The notes beneath the pieces are model-generated. The model was given only the letters and a program-made list of their open reading frames with translations. It did no database searches and had not been told where the DNA came from. Below are positions 25,832 to 37,846 of a stretch of DNA of 64,000 bases, one piece after another. Numbering within the stretch: position 1 is the first letter of the stretch; each line of letters begins with the position of its first letter. Location of the stretch: contig JACYUE010000005.1 in assembly GCA_014841595.1 (NCBI GenBank), positions 192,983-256,982 on the forward strand, given 5' to 3'. Both the position numbers and the translations under genes were made by a program. The DNA is from Oxalobacteraceae sp. CFBP 8761 (GTDB taxonomy: Bacteria > Pseudomonadota > Gammaproteobacteria > Burkholderiales > Burkholderiaceae_D).

Positions 25832-25876
25832 AGCGCTGCCAGACACCCAGGGCGGCGACAGACCAGAGGACGGCAC

Positions 25877-27484
25877 ATGCCCCAGATCGAAAGCAAACTG
25901 AACCCGCGCAGCGAGGATTTCAAGGCCAATGCCACCGCCATGCAGGCCGTGGTGGACGACTTGCGCGCGCGCGTGGCGCAACTGGCGCAAGGCGGCGGCG
26001 CCGAAGCCAGTGCGCGTCACCTCGCGCGCGGCAAGCTGCTGCCGCGCGAGCGTGTCGAACATCTGCTCGATCCGGGTACGCCCTTCCTCGAATTTTCGCA
26101 ACTGGCCGCGTATGAGATGTATGACGGCGCCGCGCCCAGCGCCGGCATCATCACCGGCATCGGCCGGGTAAGCGGCCACGAATGCGTGATCGTCTGCAAT
26201 GACGCCACCGTCAAGGGCGGCACCTATTACCCGATGACGGTCAAGAAGCACCTGCGCGCGCAGGAGATCGCCGAGCAGAACAACCTCCCCTGCATCTATC
26301 TGGTCGACTCGGGCGGCGCCAATCTGCCGAACCAGGACGACGTGTTCCCCGACCGCGACCACTTCGGCCGCATCTTCTACAACCAGGCGAATCTGTCGGC
26401 CAAGGGTGTGCCGCAGATCGCCGTCGTGATGGGCTCGTGCACCGCCGGCGGCGCCTACGTGCCCGCGATGAGCGACGAGTCGATCATCGTCAAGGACCAG
26501 GGCACGATTTTCCTCGGCGGCCCGCCGCTGGTGAAAGCGGCGACCGGTGAAGTCGTCAGCGCCGAAGACCTGGGCGGCGGCGACGTGCACACACGCCTGT
26601 CGGGCGTGGCCGACCATCTGGCGCAGAACGATCCGCATGCGCTGTCGCTGGCGCGCACGATCGTGTCGAATCTGAACCGCGTCAAGCCGCAGCAGGGCGA
26701 ACGGCGCGCAAGCGTCGAGCCGCACTATCCGGCGTCGGAACTGTACGGCGTCATCCCGGTCGATACGCGCAAGCCGTTCGACGTGCGCGAAGTGATCGCG
26801 CGCGTGGTCGACGGCAGCGTGTTCGACGAATTCAAGGCGCGCTACGGCACGACGCTCGTGTGCGGCTTCGCCCACATCTTCGGCATGAAGGTCGGCATCA
26901 TCGCCAACAACGGCATCCTGTTTTCCGAGTCAGCGTTGAAGGGCGCGCACTTCATCGAGCTGTGCTGCCAGCGCAAGATTCCGCTCGTGTTCTTGCAGAA
27001 CATCACCGGCTTCATGGTCGGGCGCAAATACGAGAACGAGGGCATCGCGCGCAATGGCGCCAAGATGGTCACCGCCGTGGCCACCGCTGCCGTGCCGAAG
27101 TTCACCGTCATCATCGGCGGCTCGTTCGGCGCCGGCAACTACGGCATGTGCGGCCGCGCGTTTTCGCCACGCTTCCTGTGGATGTGGCCCAATGCGCGCA
27201 TCTCGGTGATGGGCGGCGACCAGGCCGCATCGGTGCTGGCCACCGTCAAGCGCGACGGCATCGAAGGCCGCGGGGGCCAGTGGTCGCCGGAAGAAGAAGC
27301 CGCGTTCAAGCAGCCGATCCGCGACCAGTACGAGCACCAGGGCCACCCGTATTACGCGTCGGCGCGCCTGTGGGACGACGGCGTGATCGACCCGGCCGAC
27401 ACCCGCACGGTGCTGGGCCTGGGCTTGTCCGCCGCCATGAACCAGCCGATCGGCGACACGACGTTCGGCGTGTTCCGCATGTAA
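25877..27484 (+). CDS. liuB: Methylcrotonyl-CoA carboxylase, carboxyltransferase (beta) subunit
   Basis: This 535-residue carboxyltransferase transfers CO2 from carboxybiotin to 3-methylcrotonyl-CoA in leucine breakdown. It has both halves of the fold: the N-lobe ([39 protein letters not shown]) and the C-lobe ([36 protein letters not shown]). The size and N-terminal LNPRSEDF pattern are typical of the methylcrotonyl rather than the propionyl enzyme. It opens an operon with liuC, the bio genes, liuD and liuE. The alpha partner is 5.3 kb downstream. Confidence 0.93.
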   Translation: MPQIESKLNPRSEDFKANATAMQAVVDDLRARVAQLAQGGGAEASARHLARGKLLPRERVEHLLDPGTPFLEFSQLAAYEMYDGAAPSAGIITGIGRVSGHECVIVCNDATVKGGTYYPMTVKKHLRAQEIAEQNNLPCIYLVDSGGANLPNQDDVFPDRDHFGRIFYNQANLSAKGVPQIAVVMGSCTAGGAYVPAMSDESIIVKDQGTIFLGGPPLVKAATGEVVSAEDLGGGDVHTRLSGVADHLAQNDPHALSLARTIVSNLNRVKPQQGERRASVEPHYPASELYGVIPVDTRKPFDVREVIARVVDGSVFDEFKARYGTTLVCGFAHIFGMKVGIIANNGILFSESALKGAHFIELCCQRKIPLVFLQNITGFMVGRKYENEGIARNGAKMVTAVATAAVPKFTVIIGGSFGAGNYGMCGRAFSPRFLWMWPNARISVMGGDQAASVLATVKRDGIEGRGGQWSPEEEAAFKQPIRDQYEHQGHPYYASARLWDDGVIDPADTRTVLGLGLSAAMNQPIGDTTFGVFRM

Positions 27485-27494
27485 GGGGATGACC

Positions 27495-28280
27495 ATGACC
27501 TATGACACCCTGCTTGTGACCGTCGCCGACAAGGTCGCCACCGTCACGCTGAACCGCCCCGACCTGCGCAACGCCTTCAACGAAGGGGCAATTGCCGAAC
27601 TGGCGCGCGTGTTCGATGAACTCGGCCGCAACGACGCCGTGCGCGCGATCGTGCTGGCCGCCAACGGCCCGTCGTTCTGCGCCGGTGCGGACCTGAACTG
27701 GATGAAAAAGATGGCCGGCTACTCGCATGACGAGAACGAGGCCGATGCGATGCGCCTGGCCGACATGCTGCGCACGATCTACCTGTGCCCCAAGCCGGTG
27801 GTCGCGCGCGTGCAGGGCGATTGCTACGCCGGCGGCATGGGCCTGGTGGCGGCCTGCGACATCGTCGTCGCGAGCGAGACGGCCGGTTTTTGCCTGTCCG
27901 AAGTGAAGCTCGGGCTGATTCCGGCTACCATCTCGCCTTACGTGATCAAGGCGATGGGTGAACAGGCGGCGCGCCGCTACTTCTTGACGGCCGAGCGCTT
28001 CGACGCAGCCGAGGCGCAGCGCATCGGTGTTGCGCATGCCGTCGTGGCGCCGGAAGCGCTCGACACCACCATCGCCGGGATCGTCAAGGCGCTGGTGAAC
28101 AACAGCCCGCACGCCGTCCGGCAGGCCAAGACGCTGGTGCGCGAGATCGTCGGCCAGCCGGTCGACGACGCGCTGCTGCGTGACACGGCGAGCCGCATCG
28201 CCGCGATCCGCGCATCGACCGAAGGCCGCGAAGGCGTGGCCTCGTTCCTTGAAAAGCGCAAGCCCGCATGGATTAACTAG
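27495..28280 (+). CDS. liuC: Methylglutaconyl-CoA hydratase (enoyl-CoA hydratase family)
   Basis: This 261-residue crotonase-fold enzyme has the oxyanion-hole segments ANGPSFCAGADLNWMKKM and GDCYAGGMGLVAACDIV and the catalytic-region ETAGFCLSEVKLGLIPATI. Between liuB and liuD it should hydrate 3-methylglutaconyl-CoA to HMG-CoA. An ATG six bases upstream abuts the AAGGGG ribosome site, so the second ATG (27495) with proper spacing is chosen. Confidence 0.9.
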   Translation: MTYDTLLVTVADKVATVTLNRPDLRNAFNEGAIAELARVFDELGRNDAVRAIVLAANGPSFCAGADLNWMKKMAGYSHDENEADAMRLADMLRTIYLCPKPVVARVQGDCYAGGMGLVAACDIVVASETAGFCLSEVKLGLIPATISPYVIKAMGEQAARRYFLTAERFDAAEAQRIGVAHAVVAPEALDTTIAGIVKALVNNSPHAVRQAKTLVREIVGQPVDDALLRDTASRIAAIRASTEGREGVASFLEKRKPAWIN

Positions 28281-28295
28281 TATTGGAACTTTATC

Positions 28296-29639
28296 GTGAA
28301 GCAGCAAACCACCTCCTCCGACTGGATCGCGCGCAGCCTGCGCAGCGTCTGGCATCCCTGCACCCAGATGCAGCATCACGAAGAGGTGCCGCTGATCGCG
28401 GTCAGCCACGGCAAGGGGCCGTGGCTGTACGACTATGACGGCAAGCGCTACCTGGACGGCATCAGCTCGTGGTGGGTCAACCTGTTTGGCCACGCGAACC
28501 CGCGCATCAATGCCGCGCTGAAGGACCAGCTGGACAAGCTCGAACACGCGATGCTGGCCGGCTTCACGCACGCACCGGTAGTCGAGCTGGCCGAACGGCT
28601 GGCCGCGCTCACCGGCCATGCGCTGGGTCACGCCACGTTCGCCTCCGACGGCGCATCGGCCGTGGAAATCGCGATGAAGATGAGCTTTCACGCGTGGCGC
28701 AATGCGGACCAGTCGTCCAAACAGGAATTCGTCTGCCTGCAGGGCAGCTACCACGGCGAGACGATCGGCGCGCTGTCGGTCACCGATGTGCCGCTGTTCA
28801 AGGACGCCTACGGCCCGCTGCTGCGTGCGTCACACGTGGTGAGCGCCCCCGATGCCCGCAACGCCTTCGAGGGCGAGACGGCGCAGGACGTCGCGCGGCG
28901 CGCGATCCTCGAAGTGAAAGCGCTGTTCGAAGAACGGGGCGACAAGATCGCCGCCATCATCGTCGAGCCGCTGGTGCAGTGCGCCACCGGCATGGCGATG
29001 TACGACCCGCTCTATCTCAAGCTGTTGCGCGACCTGTGCGACCAGCACCGCGTGCACCTGATCGCCGACGAGATTGCGGTTGGCTGCGGGCGCACCGGCA
29101 CCTTCTTCGCCTGCGAGCAGGCCGGCATCTGGCCGGACTTCCTGTGCCTGTCCAAAGGCATCAGCGGCGGCTACCTGCCGCTCTCGCTCGTGCTCACGCG
29201 CGACGACATCTACCAGGCCTTCTACAGCACCGACATCACGCGCGGCTTCCTGCACTCGCACTCGTACACCGGCAATCCGCTGGCCTGCCGCGCAGCGCTG
29301 GCCACGCTCGACATCTTCGACCAAGACGATGTGCTGAACCGCAACCGCGAGCTGGCCACCAGGATGACGGTGGCGCTGGCGCCGCTGGCCGACCATCCGC
29401 GCACGCGCCACTTCCGCCAGCGCGGCATGATCTTCGCGTTCGACGCCATCGAACCGGATACCGATCTTGCATCGACCTTCGCGCGCCGCTTCTTTTCGAC
29501 GGCGGCCGAGAACGAACTGCTGCTGCGCCCCATCGGCCGCACCGTGTACCTGATGCCGCCGTACGTGCTGGACGAAGAAGAAGTCGCGGGCCTGGCAGCG
29601 CGCACGATCAAGACGTTCGAATCCGTCATCGCGGGATGA
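28296..29639 (+). CDS. bioA: Adenosylmethionine-8-amino-7-oxononanoate aminotransferase
   Basis: This 447-residue PLP enzyme of aminotransferase class III uses SAM as amino donor to convert KAPA to DAPA in biotin synthesis. Diagnostic features are [16 protein letters not shown] at the N terminus, [23 protein letters not shown] and the PLP lysine in [13 protein letters not shown] (about Lys287). It begins 15 bp after liuC and ends four bases before bioF. Confidence 0.95.
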   Translation: MKQQTTSSDWIARSLRSVWHPCTQMQHHEEVPLIAVSHGKGPWLYDYDGKRYLDGISSWWVNLFGHANPRINAALKDQLDKLEHAMLAGFTHAPVVELAERLAALTGHALGHATFASDGASAVEIAMKMSFHAWRNADQSSKQEFVCLQGSYHGETIGALSVTDVPLFKDAYGPLLRASHVVSAPDARNAFEGETAQDVARRAILEVKALFEERGDKIAAIIVEPLVQCATGMAMYDPLYLKLLRDLCDQHRVHLIADEIAVGCGRTGTFFACEQAGIWPDFLCLSKGISGGYLPLSLVLTRDDIYQAFYSTDITRGFLHSHSYTGNPLACRAALATLDIFDQDDVLNRNRELATRMTVALAPLADHPRTRHFRQRGMIFAFDAIEPDTDLASTFARRFFSTAAENELLLRPIGRTVYLMPPYVLDEEEVAGLAARTIKTFESVIAG

Positions 29640-29643
29640 TGTG

Positions 29644-30831
29644 ATGGATCTCATCGCCACCATCGACCGCCAGCTGGACACGCTGGCCGCGCGCAGCCTG
29701 ACGCGCCGCCGCCGCATCACCGATGGCGCCTGCGCGCCGCGCCAGCTGGTCGACGGCCGTGACCTGCTGGCTTTTTGCAGCAACGATTACCTGGGCCTGG
29801 CCGCGCATCCACAAGTCATCGAAGCGCTGCGCGAAGGCGCGCAGCTGTATGGCGCCGGCAGCGGCGCCTCGCACCTGGTGTCGGGCCACAGCCGCGCACA
29901 CCATCTTCTCGAGGAGCGTTTGGCCGAGTGGATGGCGCCGCACCTCGAGCAGGCGCGCGCGCTGACGCTGTGCACCGGCTACATGGCCAACCTCGCGATC
30001 CTCAGCGCTTTGGGTCTAGATGCCGATGCGATGATCTTTTCCGAGGCGCTGAACCACGCCTCGCTGATCGACGGCGCCCGGCTTGCGAAAGCGGGCGTCA
30101 CGGTCTATCCGCATGGCGACGTCGAAACGCTGACACAACTCCTGGCAGCCAGCAGCGCCAGCACGAAGATCGTCGTCACCGACAGCGTGTTCAGCATGGA
30201 TGGCGACCTGGCGCCGCTGCCGGCACTGCTGGCCGCGTGCGAGCGCCACGGCGCCTGGCTGGTGGTCGACGATGCCCACGGCTTCGGCGTGCTGGGCCAG
30301 AACGGGCGCGGCGCACTGGAGCATTTCAGCCTGCGCTCGAGCAACCTGATCTACATGGGCACGCTGGGCAAGGCCGCCGGCGTCGGCGGCGCGTTCGTCG
30401 CCGCGCATGCCAGCGTGATCGAATTGCTTATCCAGCGCGCGCGCCCGTATATCTACACGACGGCCTGCCCGCCGGCGCTTGCACACGCCTTGCTCGCCAG
30501 CCTTGCTATCATGGGCGGTGACGAAGGCGCAGAACGACGTACGCACCTGGCACGACTGGTCGAGCAACTGCGCGGTGCACTGCGTCTGGAACGCTGGGAA
30601 CTGGCGGCGTCGACCACCCCGATCCAGCCCGTCATCATCGGCAGCAACGACGCTGCGCTGCACGCCGCCAGCCGCCTGCATGACCAGGGCTTGTGGGTGC
30701 CGGCGATCCGCCCACCGACCGTGGCGCCCGGTACCGCGCGTCTGCGCGTGACCTTGTCCGCCGCCCATGCCACGGATGACGTGGCGCGGCTGGCGCAGGC
30801 GCTCAACGAACTGGAAAAGGCCGCACCATGA
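29644..30831 (+). CDS. bioF: 8-amino-7-oxononanoate synthase
   Basis: This 395-residue alpha-oxoamine synthase condenses pimeloyl-ACP or pimeloyl-CoA with L-alanine to KAPA. Visible landmarks are [39 protein letters not shown] and the PLP lysine in [11 protein letters not shown] (about Lys243). A GTG one codon upstream is an alternative start. Its stop overlaps the bioD start (ATGA). Confidence 0.94.
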   Translation: MDLIATIDRQLDTLAARSLTRRRRITDGACAPRQLVDGRDLLAFCSNDYLGLAAHPQVIEALREGAQLYGAGSGASHLVSGHSRAHHLLEERLAEWMAPHLEQARALTLCTGYMANLAILSALGLDADAMIFSEALNHASLIDGARLAKAGVTVYPHGDVETLTQLLAASSASTKIVVTDSVFSMDGDLAPLPALLAACERHGAWLVVDDAHGFGVLGQNGRGALEHFSLRSSNLIYMGTLGKAAGVGGAFVAAHASVIELLIQRARPYIYTTACPPALAHALLASLAIMGGDEGAERRTHLARLVEQLRGALRLERWELAASTTPIQPVIIGSNDAALHAASRLHDQGLWVPAIRPPTVAPGTARLRVTLSAAHATDDVARLAQALNELEKAAP

Positions 30832-31655
30832 ACAATCTGAATGACACCGATGCACCGGTCATCGCGCAACCCGCGCTGGACCCCGAGGTCGACCTGACCG
30901 AGTTCGATGAACCCGTGCTGGAACCCGAACTCGAACTGCGCGCCGACGACCTGCCAATGCGCTTTGCGTGCTTTGTCACCGGCACCGATACCGAGATCGG
31001 CAAGACGCTGATCTCGGCTGCGATCCTGCACAAACTGGTGGCCACAGGCCAGCGCGCCTGCGGCATGAAGCCGGTCGCGGCCGGCGCTGAAGAGAAGGAT
31101 GGCGTGCTGCACAACGACGACGCCGACCAGCTGATCGCGGCCGGCAACGTGCACCTGCCAGCGTCGCTGACCACGCCCTACCTGCTGCGCGAACCGGCCG
31201 CGCCCCACATCGCCGCCGCCCTTGAGGGCGTCACGATCGAGCTGGTGCCAATCCTGGCCGCCTTTGCCGAGGTCCAGGCCGCGTCCGACGCGGTCGTGGT
31301 CGAAGGCGTGGGGGGCTTTCGCGTGCCCTTCAACGACGACTTCGACAGCGCCGACCTGGCCGCACAACTGAACCTGCCCGTGATCCTCGTCGTCGGCATG
31401 CGCCTGGGCTGCATCAGCCATGCGCTGCTGACGGTCGAAGCGATCGTGGCGCGCGGCCTGGTGCTGGCCGGCTGGGTCGCCAACACGGTCGACACGGACA
31501 TGCGCTTTGCGCAAGAGAACATCGCGGCGCTGACCCAGCGTATCCCGGCGCCACTGCTGGGGCACGTGCCGCGCCTGAACGAACCGACGGCTGCTGCGGC
31601 AGCCGAATTTATCGACCTCGCCGGACTGCCAGGCTGGCCGTCCACGCGGGTCTAG
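30828..31655 (+). CDS. bioD: Dethiobiotin synthetase with an acidic N-terminal extension
   Basis: This 275-residue ATP-dependent ligase closes the ureido ring of biotin. The P-loop [10 protein letters not shown] is at residues 51-60, followed by [14 protein letters not shown] and [12 protein letters not shown]. The first about 43 residues are an Asp/Glu-rich extension absent from ordinary BioD. Translation could also begin at Met44, but the upstream ATG overlaps the bioF stop (ATGA), which favours the long form. Confidence 0.92.
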   Translation: MNNLNDTDAPVIAQPALDPEVDLTEFDEPVLEPELELRADDLPMRFACFVTGTDTEIGKTLISAAILHKLVATGQRACGMKPVAAGAEEKDGVLHNDDADQLIAAGNVHLPASLTTPYLLREPAAPHIAAALEGVTIELVPILAAFAEVQAASDAVVVEGVGGFRVPFNDDFDSADLAAQLNLPVILVVGMRLGCISHALLTVEAIVARGLVLAGWVANTVDTDMRFAQENIAALTQRIPAPLLGHVPRLNEPTAAAAAEFIDLAGLPGWPSTRV

Positions 31656-31672
31656 TTTTTGAAGGAACCGAA

Positions 31673-32707
31673 ATGACCAATATGAACACTGTCGCCCTGC
31701 ACCGCCCAACGGCAGCCATCAAGCCGCCCGAGAATGCAACCTGGCCGCTGGCCGACGTGCTCGCGCTGTTCGACCTGCCGTTCACCGAACTGATGCACCG
31801 CGCGTCGACCGCGCACCGCCTGAACTTCCCGGATGGCGACGTCGAACTGGCGACGCTGCTGTCGATCAAGACCGGCGGCTGCGAAGAAGACTGCGGCTAC
31901 TGCCCACAGGCGGCGCGCTACGACACGGGCGTGGAAGCCAAGAAGCTGCTCGACATCGACACGGTGCTCGACGCGGCGCGCGCGGCCAAGGCCAGCGGCG
32001 CGACGCGCTTCTGCATGGGCGCGGCCTGGCGCAGCCCGAAAGAGCGCGACATGGACAAAGTCGAAACGATGGTGCGTGAAGTGAAAGCACTGGGCATGGA
32101 AACCTGCGCCACGCTGGGCATGCTCGAAGCCGGCCAGGCCGAACAGCTCAAGCGCGCTGGCCTGGACTACTACAACCACAATATCGACACGGCGCCGGAC
32201 TTCTACAACAACGTCATTTCAACCCGCGAATACCAGGACCGCCTGGACACGCTGGGCCGCGTGCGCGAAGCAGGCCTGAAGGTCTGCTGCGGCGGCATCG
32301 TCGGCATGGGCGAGACGCGCGAACAGCGCGCCGGCCTGATCGCGCAGCTGGCGAACCTGAACCCGTATCCGGAATCGGTGCCGGTCAACCACCTGGTGCA
32401 GGTGGCGGGCACGCCGCTGCACGGCATGGACAAGCTCGACCCGATCGAATTCGTGCGCACCATTGCAGTGGCGCGCATCACGATGCCACAAGCGCGCGTG
32501 CGCCTGTCGGCGGGCCGCCGCGAAATGGGCGAAGCCGTGCAGGCGATGTGCTTCATGGCCGGCGCCAACTCGATCTTCTACGGCGACAAGCTGCTGACTA
32601 CGGAAAATCCCGAGGCCGATGACGACCGCGTGCTGCTGGAAAAACTGGGTCTGAAAACCCGCGCCGCGACGCTGGACTCGGCGCCGAAGGAAGCCTGCAG
32701 CTGCTAA
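31673..32707 (+). CDS. bioB: Biotin synthase
   Basis: This 344-residue radical-SAM enzyme inserts sulfur into dethiobiotin. The [4Fe-4S] triad is [12 protein letters not shown] (Cys70, Cys74, Cys77), and other BioB blocks are [23 protein letters not shown] and [13 protein letters not shown]. The C-terminal Cys cluster (KEACSC) is normal for betaproteobacterial BioB. It is the last of four bio genes and is followed by a 100-bp gap with a hairpin before liuD. Confidence 0.96.
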   Translation: MTNMNTVALHRPTAAIKPPENATWPLADVLALFDLPFTELMHRASTAHRLNFPDGDVELATLLSIKTGGCEEDCGYCPQAARYDTGVEAKKLLDIDTVLDAARAAKASGATRFCMGAAWRSPKERDMDKVETMVREVKALGMETCATLGMLEAGQAEQLKRAGLDYYNHNIDTAPDFYNNVISTREYQDRLDTLGRVREAGLKVCCGGIVGMGETREQRAGLIAQLANLNPYPESVPVNHLVQVAGTPLHGMDKLDPIEFVRTIAVARITMPQARVRLSAGRREMGEAVQAMCFMAGANSIFYGDKLLTTENPEADDDRVLLEKLGLKTRAATLDSAPKEACSC

Positions 32708-32742
32708 AGGTCGTAGCAAGTGCAGTACTAAGCGCAGTATCC

Positions 32743-32768
32743 GCGCGGCCGGGGAGACACGGCCGCGC
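32743..32768. other. GC-rich hairpin between bioB and liuD
   Basis: GCGCGGCCG (32743-32751) pairs perfectly with CGGCCGCGC (32760-32768) around an 8-base loop in the 100-bp bioB-liuD gap. There is no T-run after it, so it is either a processing, attenuation or stability element or a weak terminator. Confidence 0.5.
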
Positions 32769-32807
32769 AAGCACCACCCGAACAACCATAAGCGAAAGAT
32801 AACGCGC

Positions 32808-34814
<2,007 letters not shown>

Positions 34815-34855
34815 GCAACACCCATAAAAACCACCCTACACGATGAGGGGGAGAC

Positions 34856-35785
34856 ATGCGGATTGTCCTGTACCGGGGCGATGGCGTCAGCGAGCCTTGG
34901 GAACACGCGTTTGCCAGCGTGCTGCCAGGCGCCCAGACCGTCATCTGGAAAGAAGGCGAGCAACTGGCGCACTGCGATTACGCGGTGCTGTGGAATCCGG
35001 CGCCGGCCCTGCTGGCCCAGTTGGGGAGCGTCAAGGCGATCTTCCTGATGGGCGCCGGCGTCGACGCGCTGCTCAAGTTTGGCGATGCCTTGCCCGACGT
35101 GCCGCTGGTGCGCCTGGGCGACGCCGGCATGGGCGTGCAGATGGCCGAGTATGTGGCGCATGCAGTGCTGCGCTACTTCCGCCGCTTCGACGAATATGAA
35201 CAGCAGGCCAGGCACGGCGCCTGGAATCCCCTGCCCCAGCATCCGAAAGAATCGTTCACGATCGGCGTCATGGGCCTGGGCCGGCTGGGCATGCCGGTGG
35301 TCGAGGCGATGCGCCATTTCGGCTTTCCCGTGCGCGGCTGGAGCCGCAGCCCGAAAGACATCCCGGGCGTGCCAACCTATGCCGGCATGGCGCAATTCGG
35401 CGACTTCTTGCACGGCACGCGCGTGCTGGTCTGCCTGCTGCCGCTGACGCCGGACACCGCCAACCTGCTCGACCGCCACAACCTGGGCAAGCTGGCGCCT
35501 GGCGCGTACCTGATCAACGTCTCGCGCGGCGCGATCCTGGCCGAGCCCGACCTGATGACGCTGATCCGTTCCGGGCACATTGCCGGCGCCACGCTCGACG
35601 TGTTCCGCCACGAGCCGCTGCCGGCCCAGCACCCGTTCTGGAACGAGCCGCGCATTGCCCTCACTCCGCATATTTCGGCGCTCACCATGCGCCAGGACGC
35701 CGTGCGCCAGATCGTCGACAAGATCGACGCCCTGGAACGCGGCCAACCGGTCGACGACCTCGTCGACCGCCAACGTGGATATTAA
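34856..35785 (+). CDS. D-2-hydroxyacid dehydrogenase (glyoxylate/hydroxypyruvate reductase A type)
   Basis: This 309-residue NAD(P)-dependent dehydrogenase has the nucleotide-binding GVMGLGRLGMPVVEAM, then VCLLPLTPDTANLL, the catalytic NVSRGAILAEPDL and the C-terminal His in ALTPHISALTMRQDAV. It resembles GhrA, which reduces glyoxylate and hydroxypyruvate. A GGGGGAG ribosome site precedes the ATG, and liuE starts three bases after it, so it is a full member of the leucine operon. A branched 2-oxo acid substrate is conceivable but unproven. Confidence 0.87.
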   Translation: MRIVLYRGDGVSEPWEHAFASVLPGAQTVIWKEGEQLAHCDYAVLWNPAPALLAQLGSVKAIFLMGAGVDALLKFGDALPDVPLVRLGDAGMGVQMAEYVAHAVLRYFRRFDEYEQQARHGAWNPLPQHPKESFTIGVMGLGRLGMPVVEAMRHFGFPVRGWSRSPKDIPGVPTYAGMAQFGDFLHGTRVLVCLLPLTPDTANLLDRHNLGKLAPGAYLINVSRGAILAEPDLMTLIRSGHIAGATLDVFRHEPLPAQHPFWNEPRIALTPHISALTMRQDAVRQIVDKIDALERGQPVDDLVDRQRGY

Positions 35786-35788
35786 GAA

Positions 35789-36700
35789 ATGACACCCCTG
35801 CCAACGAAGGTCAAGATTGTCGAAGTCGGCCCCCGCGACGGCCTGCAGAACGAAAAAGAAGCGCTCGGCGCTGACGTGAAAATCGAACTGGTCGAGCGCC
35901 TGGCGCGCGCCGGGTTCGTCAATGTCGAGGCGGCCGCATTTGTCTCCCCCAAGTGGGTGCCGCAGATGGCAACCTCCGCCGAAGTGCTGGCCCGCATCGA
36001 ACGCCGGCCCGGCACGATCTATTCGGCGCTGGTGCCGAACATGCAGGGCTTCGAGGCCGCGCTGGCCGGCAAGGCCGACGAGGTCGTGGTGTTCGGCGCA
36101 GCGTCCGAGGCGTTCTCGCAAAAGAACATCAACTGTTCGATTGCCGAGTCGATCGCGCGCTTCGAGCCGGTCGCGCGCGCGGCCAAGGAACACGGCCTGC
36201 GCCTGCGCGGCTCGATCAGCACGGCATTCGGCTGCCCGTACCAGGGCGCCGTGTCGCTCGATGCCGTGGGCGACGTAGTGGCGCGCATGCGTGACCTGGG
36301 CTGTGACGAGATCGATATCGCCGACACGATCGGCGTGGCAACCGCGCGCCAGACGCAGGCCGTGATGCTGCGCGCAGCGCAAGAATTCCCGATGGGCCAG
36401 CTCGCTGGCCACTTCCACGACACGTATGGTCAGGCGCTGGCGAACATCTACGCGGCGCTGGAAGTGGGCGTGGCGATTTTCCACTCGTCAGTGGCGGGCC
36501 TGGGCGGCTGCCCGTATGCCAAAGGCGCAACCGGCAATGTGGCAACCGAGGACGTGCTGTATCTGATGCAGGGGTTGGGCATTGAAACGGGCGTGGATCT
36601 CGACCAGGTGGTCGATGCCGGTTTGTTCATCTCGGCACAGCTGGGCCGCAAGAGCATCAGCCGCGCCGGCAACGCGCTGGCGGCCAAACGGGCCGGGTAA
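35789..36700 (+). CDS. liuE: Hydroxymethylglutaryl-CoA lyase
   Basis: This 303-residue HMGL-like TIM-barrel enzyme splits HMG-CoA to acetoacetate and acetyl-CoA, the last step of the leucine pathway. It shows the substrate and metal motifs VGPRDGLQNEK and LAGHFHDTYGQALAN, and the family signature with active-site Cys SVAGLGGCPYAKGATGNVATE. It ends the operon and is followed directly by a strong terminator. Confidence 0.95.
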   Translation: MTPLPTKVKIVEVGPRDGLQNEKEALGADVKIELVERLARAGFVNVEAAAFVSPKWVPQMATSAEVLARIERRPGTIYSALVPNMQGFEAALAGKADEVVVFGAASEAFSQKNINCSIAESIARFEPVARAAKEHGLRLRGSISTAFGCPYQGAVSLDAVGDVVARMRDLGCDEIDIADTIGVATARQTQAVMLRAAQEFPMGQLAGHFHDTYGQALANIYAALEVGVAIFHSSVAGLGGCPYAKGATGNVATEDVLYLMQGLGIETGVDLDQVVDAGLFISAQLGRKSISRAGNALAAKRAG

Positions 36701-36707
36701 CGCGCAG

Positions 36708-36730
36708 GCCCCGGCGATGCCGGGGCTTTT
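36708..36730 (+). terminator. Rho-independent terminator after liuE
   Basis: GCCCCGGC (36708-36715) and GCCGGGGC (36719-36726) form a perfect 8-bp stem with a 3-base loop, followed by TTTT. It starts eight bases after the liuE stop. Confidence 0.88.
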
Positions 36731-36752
36731 GCCATAAACAGGCCGCACAACG

Positions 36753-36784
36753 AAAAAAGCCGACAACTCACGTTGTCGGCTTTT
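36753..36784. terminator. Bidirectional terminator between liuE and tRNA-Pro
   Basis: GCCGACAAC (36759-36767) and GTTGTCGGC (36772-36780) form a 9-bp stem, flanked by six A on the left and TTTT on the right. It can stop transcription from both sides: the tRNA gene on the minus strand and read-through from the liu operon. Confidence 0.88.
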
Positions 36785-36794
36785 CTCTTAATGC

Positions 36795-36871
36795 TGGTCG
36801 GAGTACAAGGATTCGAACCTTGGACCCCCTGGTCCCAAACCAGGTGCGCTACCGGGCTGCGCTACACTCCG
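36795..36871 (-). tRNA. tRNA-Pro (anticodon UGG)
   Basis: The minus strand folds into a standard 77-base tRNA. The acceptor arms CGGAGTG/ACTCCG pair, with an encoded CCA end (36797-36795). The anticodon stem CCTGG/CCAGG encloses loop TTTGGGA, giving anticodon TGG, and the T-arm contains GGTTCGAATCC. A terminator follows at 36753-36784. Confidence 0.95.
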
Positions 36872-36929
36872 AAGAAGCAAGATAATACCGGCTTGCCGTC
36901 ACTTGGTCAAGGATTTCATGCCAAAATCC

Positions 36930-37835
36930 TTACTCGCCCCGGATCTGCAGCGCCCGCTCATACAAGGCATTCTTCTTGCGCCCCGTGATCTGCGCCGCCA
37001 GATTGGCTGCCTGCTTGACGCTGCATTCGGTCAGCAGGATCTGCAGCACGCGCTCGGCCTCGATGTCTTCGGCGTCGCTCGCTTCCACTGCCCCCTCGAC
37101 CAGCACGACAAATTCGCCCTTCTCGCGGTGCGCGTCGGCCTTGACCCAGGCCAGCGCCTCGCCCAGCGTGCAGCGGTGGATTTCCTCGAACATCTTGCTC
37201 AGTTCGCGGGCAAACACGACCTGGCGGGTCGGCTCGAACGCGGCCACCAGGGCTTCGACGCAATCGACGATCCGGTGCGGCGCTTCGTAGAACACGAGCG
37301 TCGACGTTTCGCGCGTCAGGGGCGCCAGCGCCGTTTCGCGCCCCTTGGCCTTGGCTGGCAGAAAGCCGACAAAGTGGAAGCGATCATTGACCAGGCCGCT
37401 GGCCGACAGCGCCGTGATCGCCGCCGACGGGCCCGGCAGCGGCACGACGTTCAGGCCGGCGGCGCGGACGGCGTCGACGATGCGCGCGCCCGGATCGGAC
37501 ACGCCCGGCGTGCCGGCGTCGGACACCAGCGCCACCCGCTGGCCGGCGCGCAGGCGCTCGACAATCTTGTCGGCCACCTCGCGCTCGTTGTGCTGATGCG
37601 CGGCGATCGTGCTCTTGGAGAGACCAAAGCGTTGCAATAACGCGCCAGTCTTGCGCGTGTCTTCACAGGCGACGACGTCGGCCAGGGCCAGCAGGTGTAA
37701 AGCACGCAGGGTGATGTCGGTGACGTTGCCAATCGGAGTAGCCACGACATACAGCGTTGCGGTAGGATAGGACTGCTGGGCCGCCTCGCCCATGACGGGA
37801 AGTCGGGCGATGTCGATGGTCTGCTGTTCTGTCAT
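36930..37835 (-). CDS. rsmI: 16S rRNA (cytidine1402-2'-O)-methyltransferase
   Basis: This 301-residue SAM-dependent methyltransferase of the tetrapyrrole-methylase fold modifies C1402 in the ribosomal P site. Family blocks are YVVATPIGNVTDITLRAL, ACEDTRKTGALLQRFG, LVSDAGTPGVSDPG and PLPGPSAAITALSASG, with the RsmI C-terminal helix-turn-helix region (VKQAANLAAQITGRKKNALYE). It is divergent from lpoA by 11 bp, the usual arrangement in proteobacteria. Confidence 0.94.
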   Translation of the reverse strand: MTEQQTIDIARLPVMGEAAQQSYPTATLYVVATPIGNVTDITLRALHLLALADVVACEDTRKTGALLQRFGLSKSTIAAHQHNEREVADKIVERLRAGQRVALVSDAGTPGVSDPGARIVDAVRAAGLNVVPLPGPSAAITALSASGLVNDRFHFVGFLPAKAKGRETALAPLTRETSTLVFYEAPHRIVDCVEALVAAFEPTRQVVFARELSKMFEEIHRCTLGEALAWVKADAHREKGEFVVLVEGAVEASDAEDIEAERVLQILLTECSVKQAANLAAQITGRKKNALYERALQIRGE

Positions 37836-37846
37836 ATAGGGTTCCG

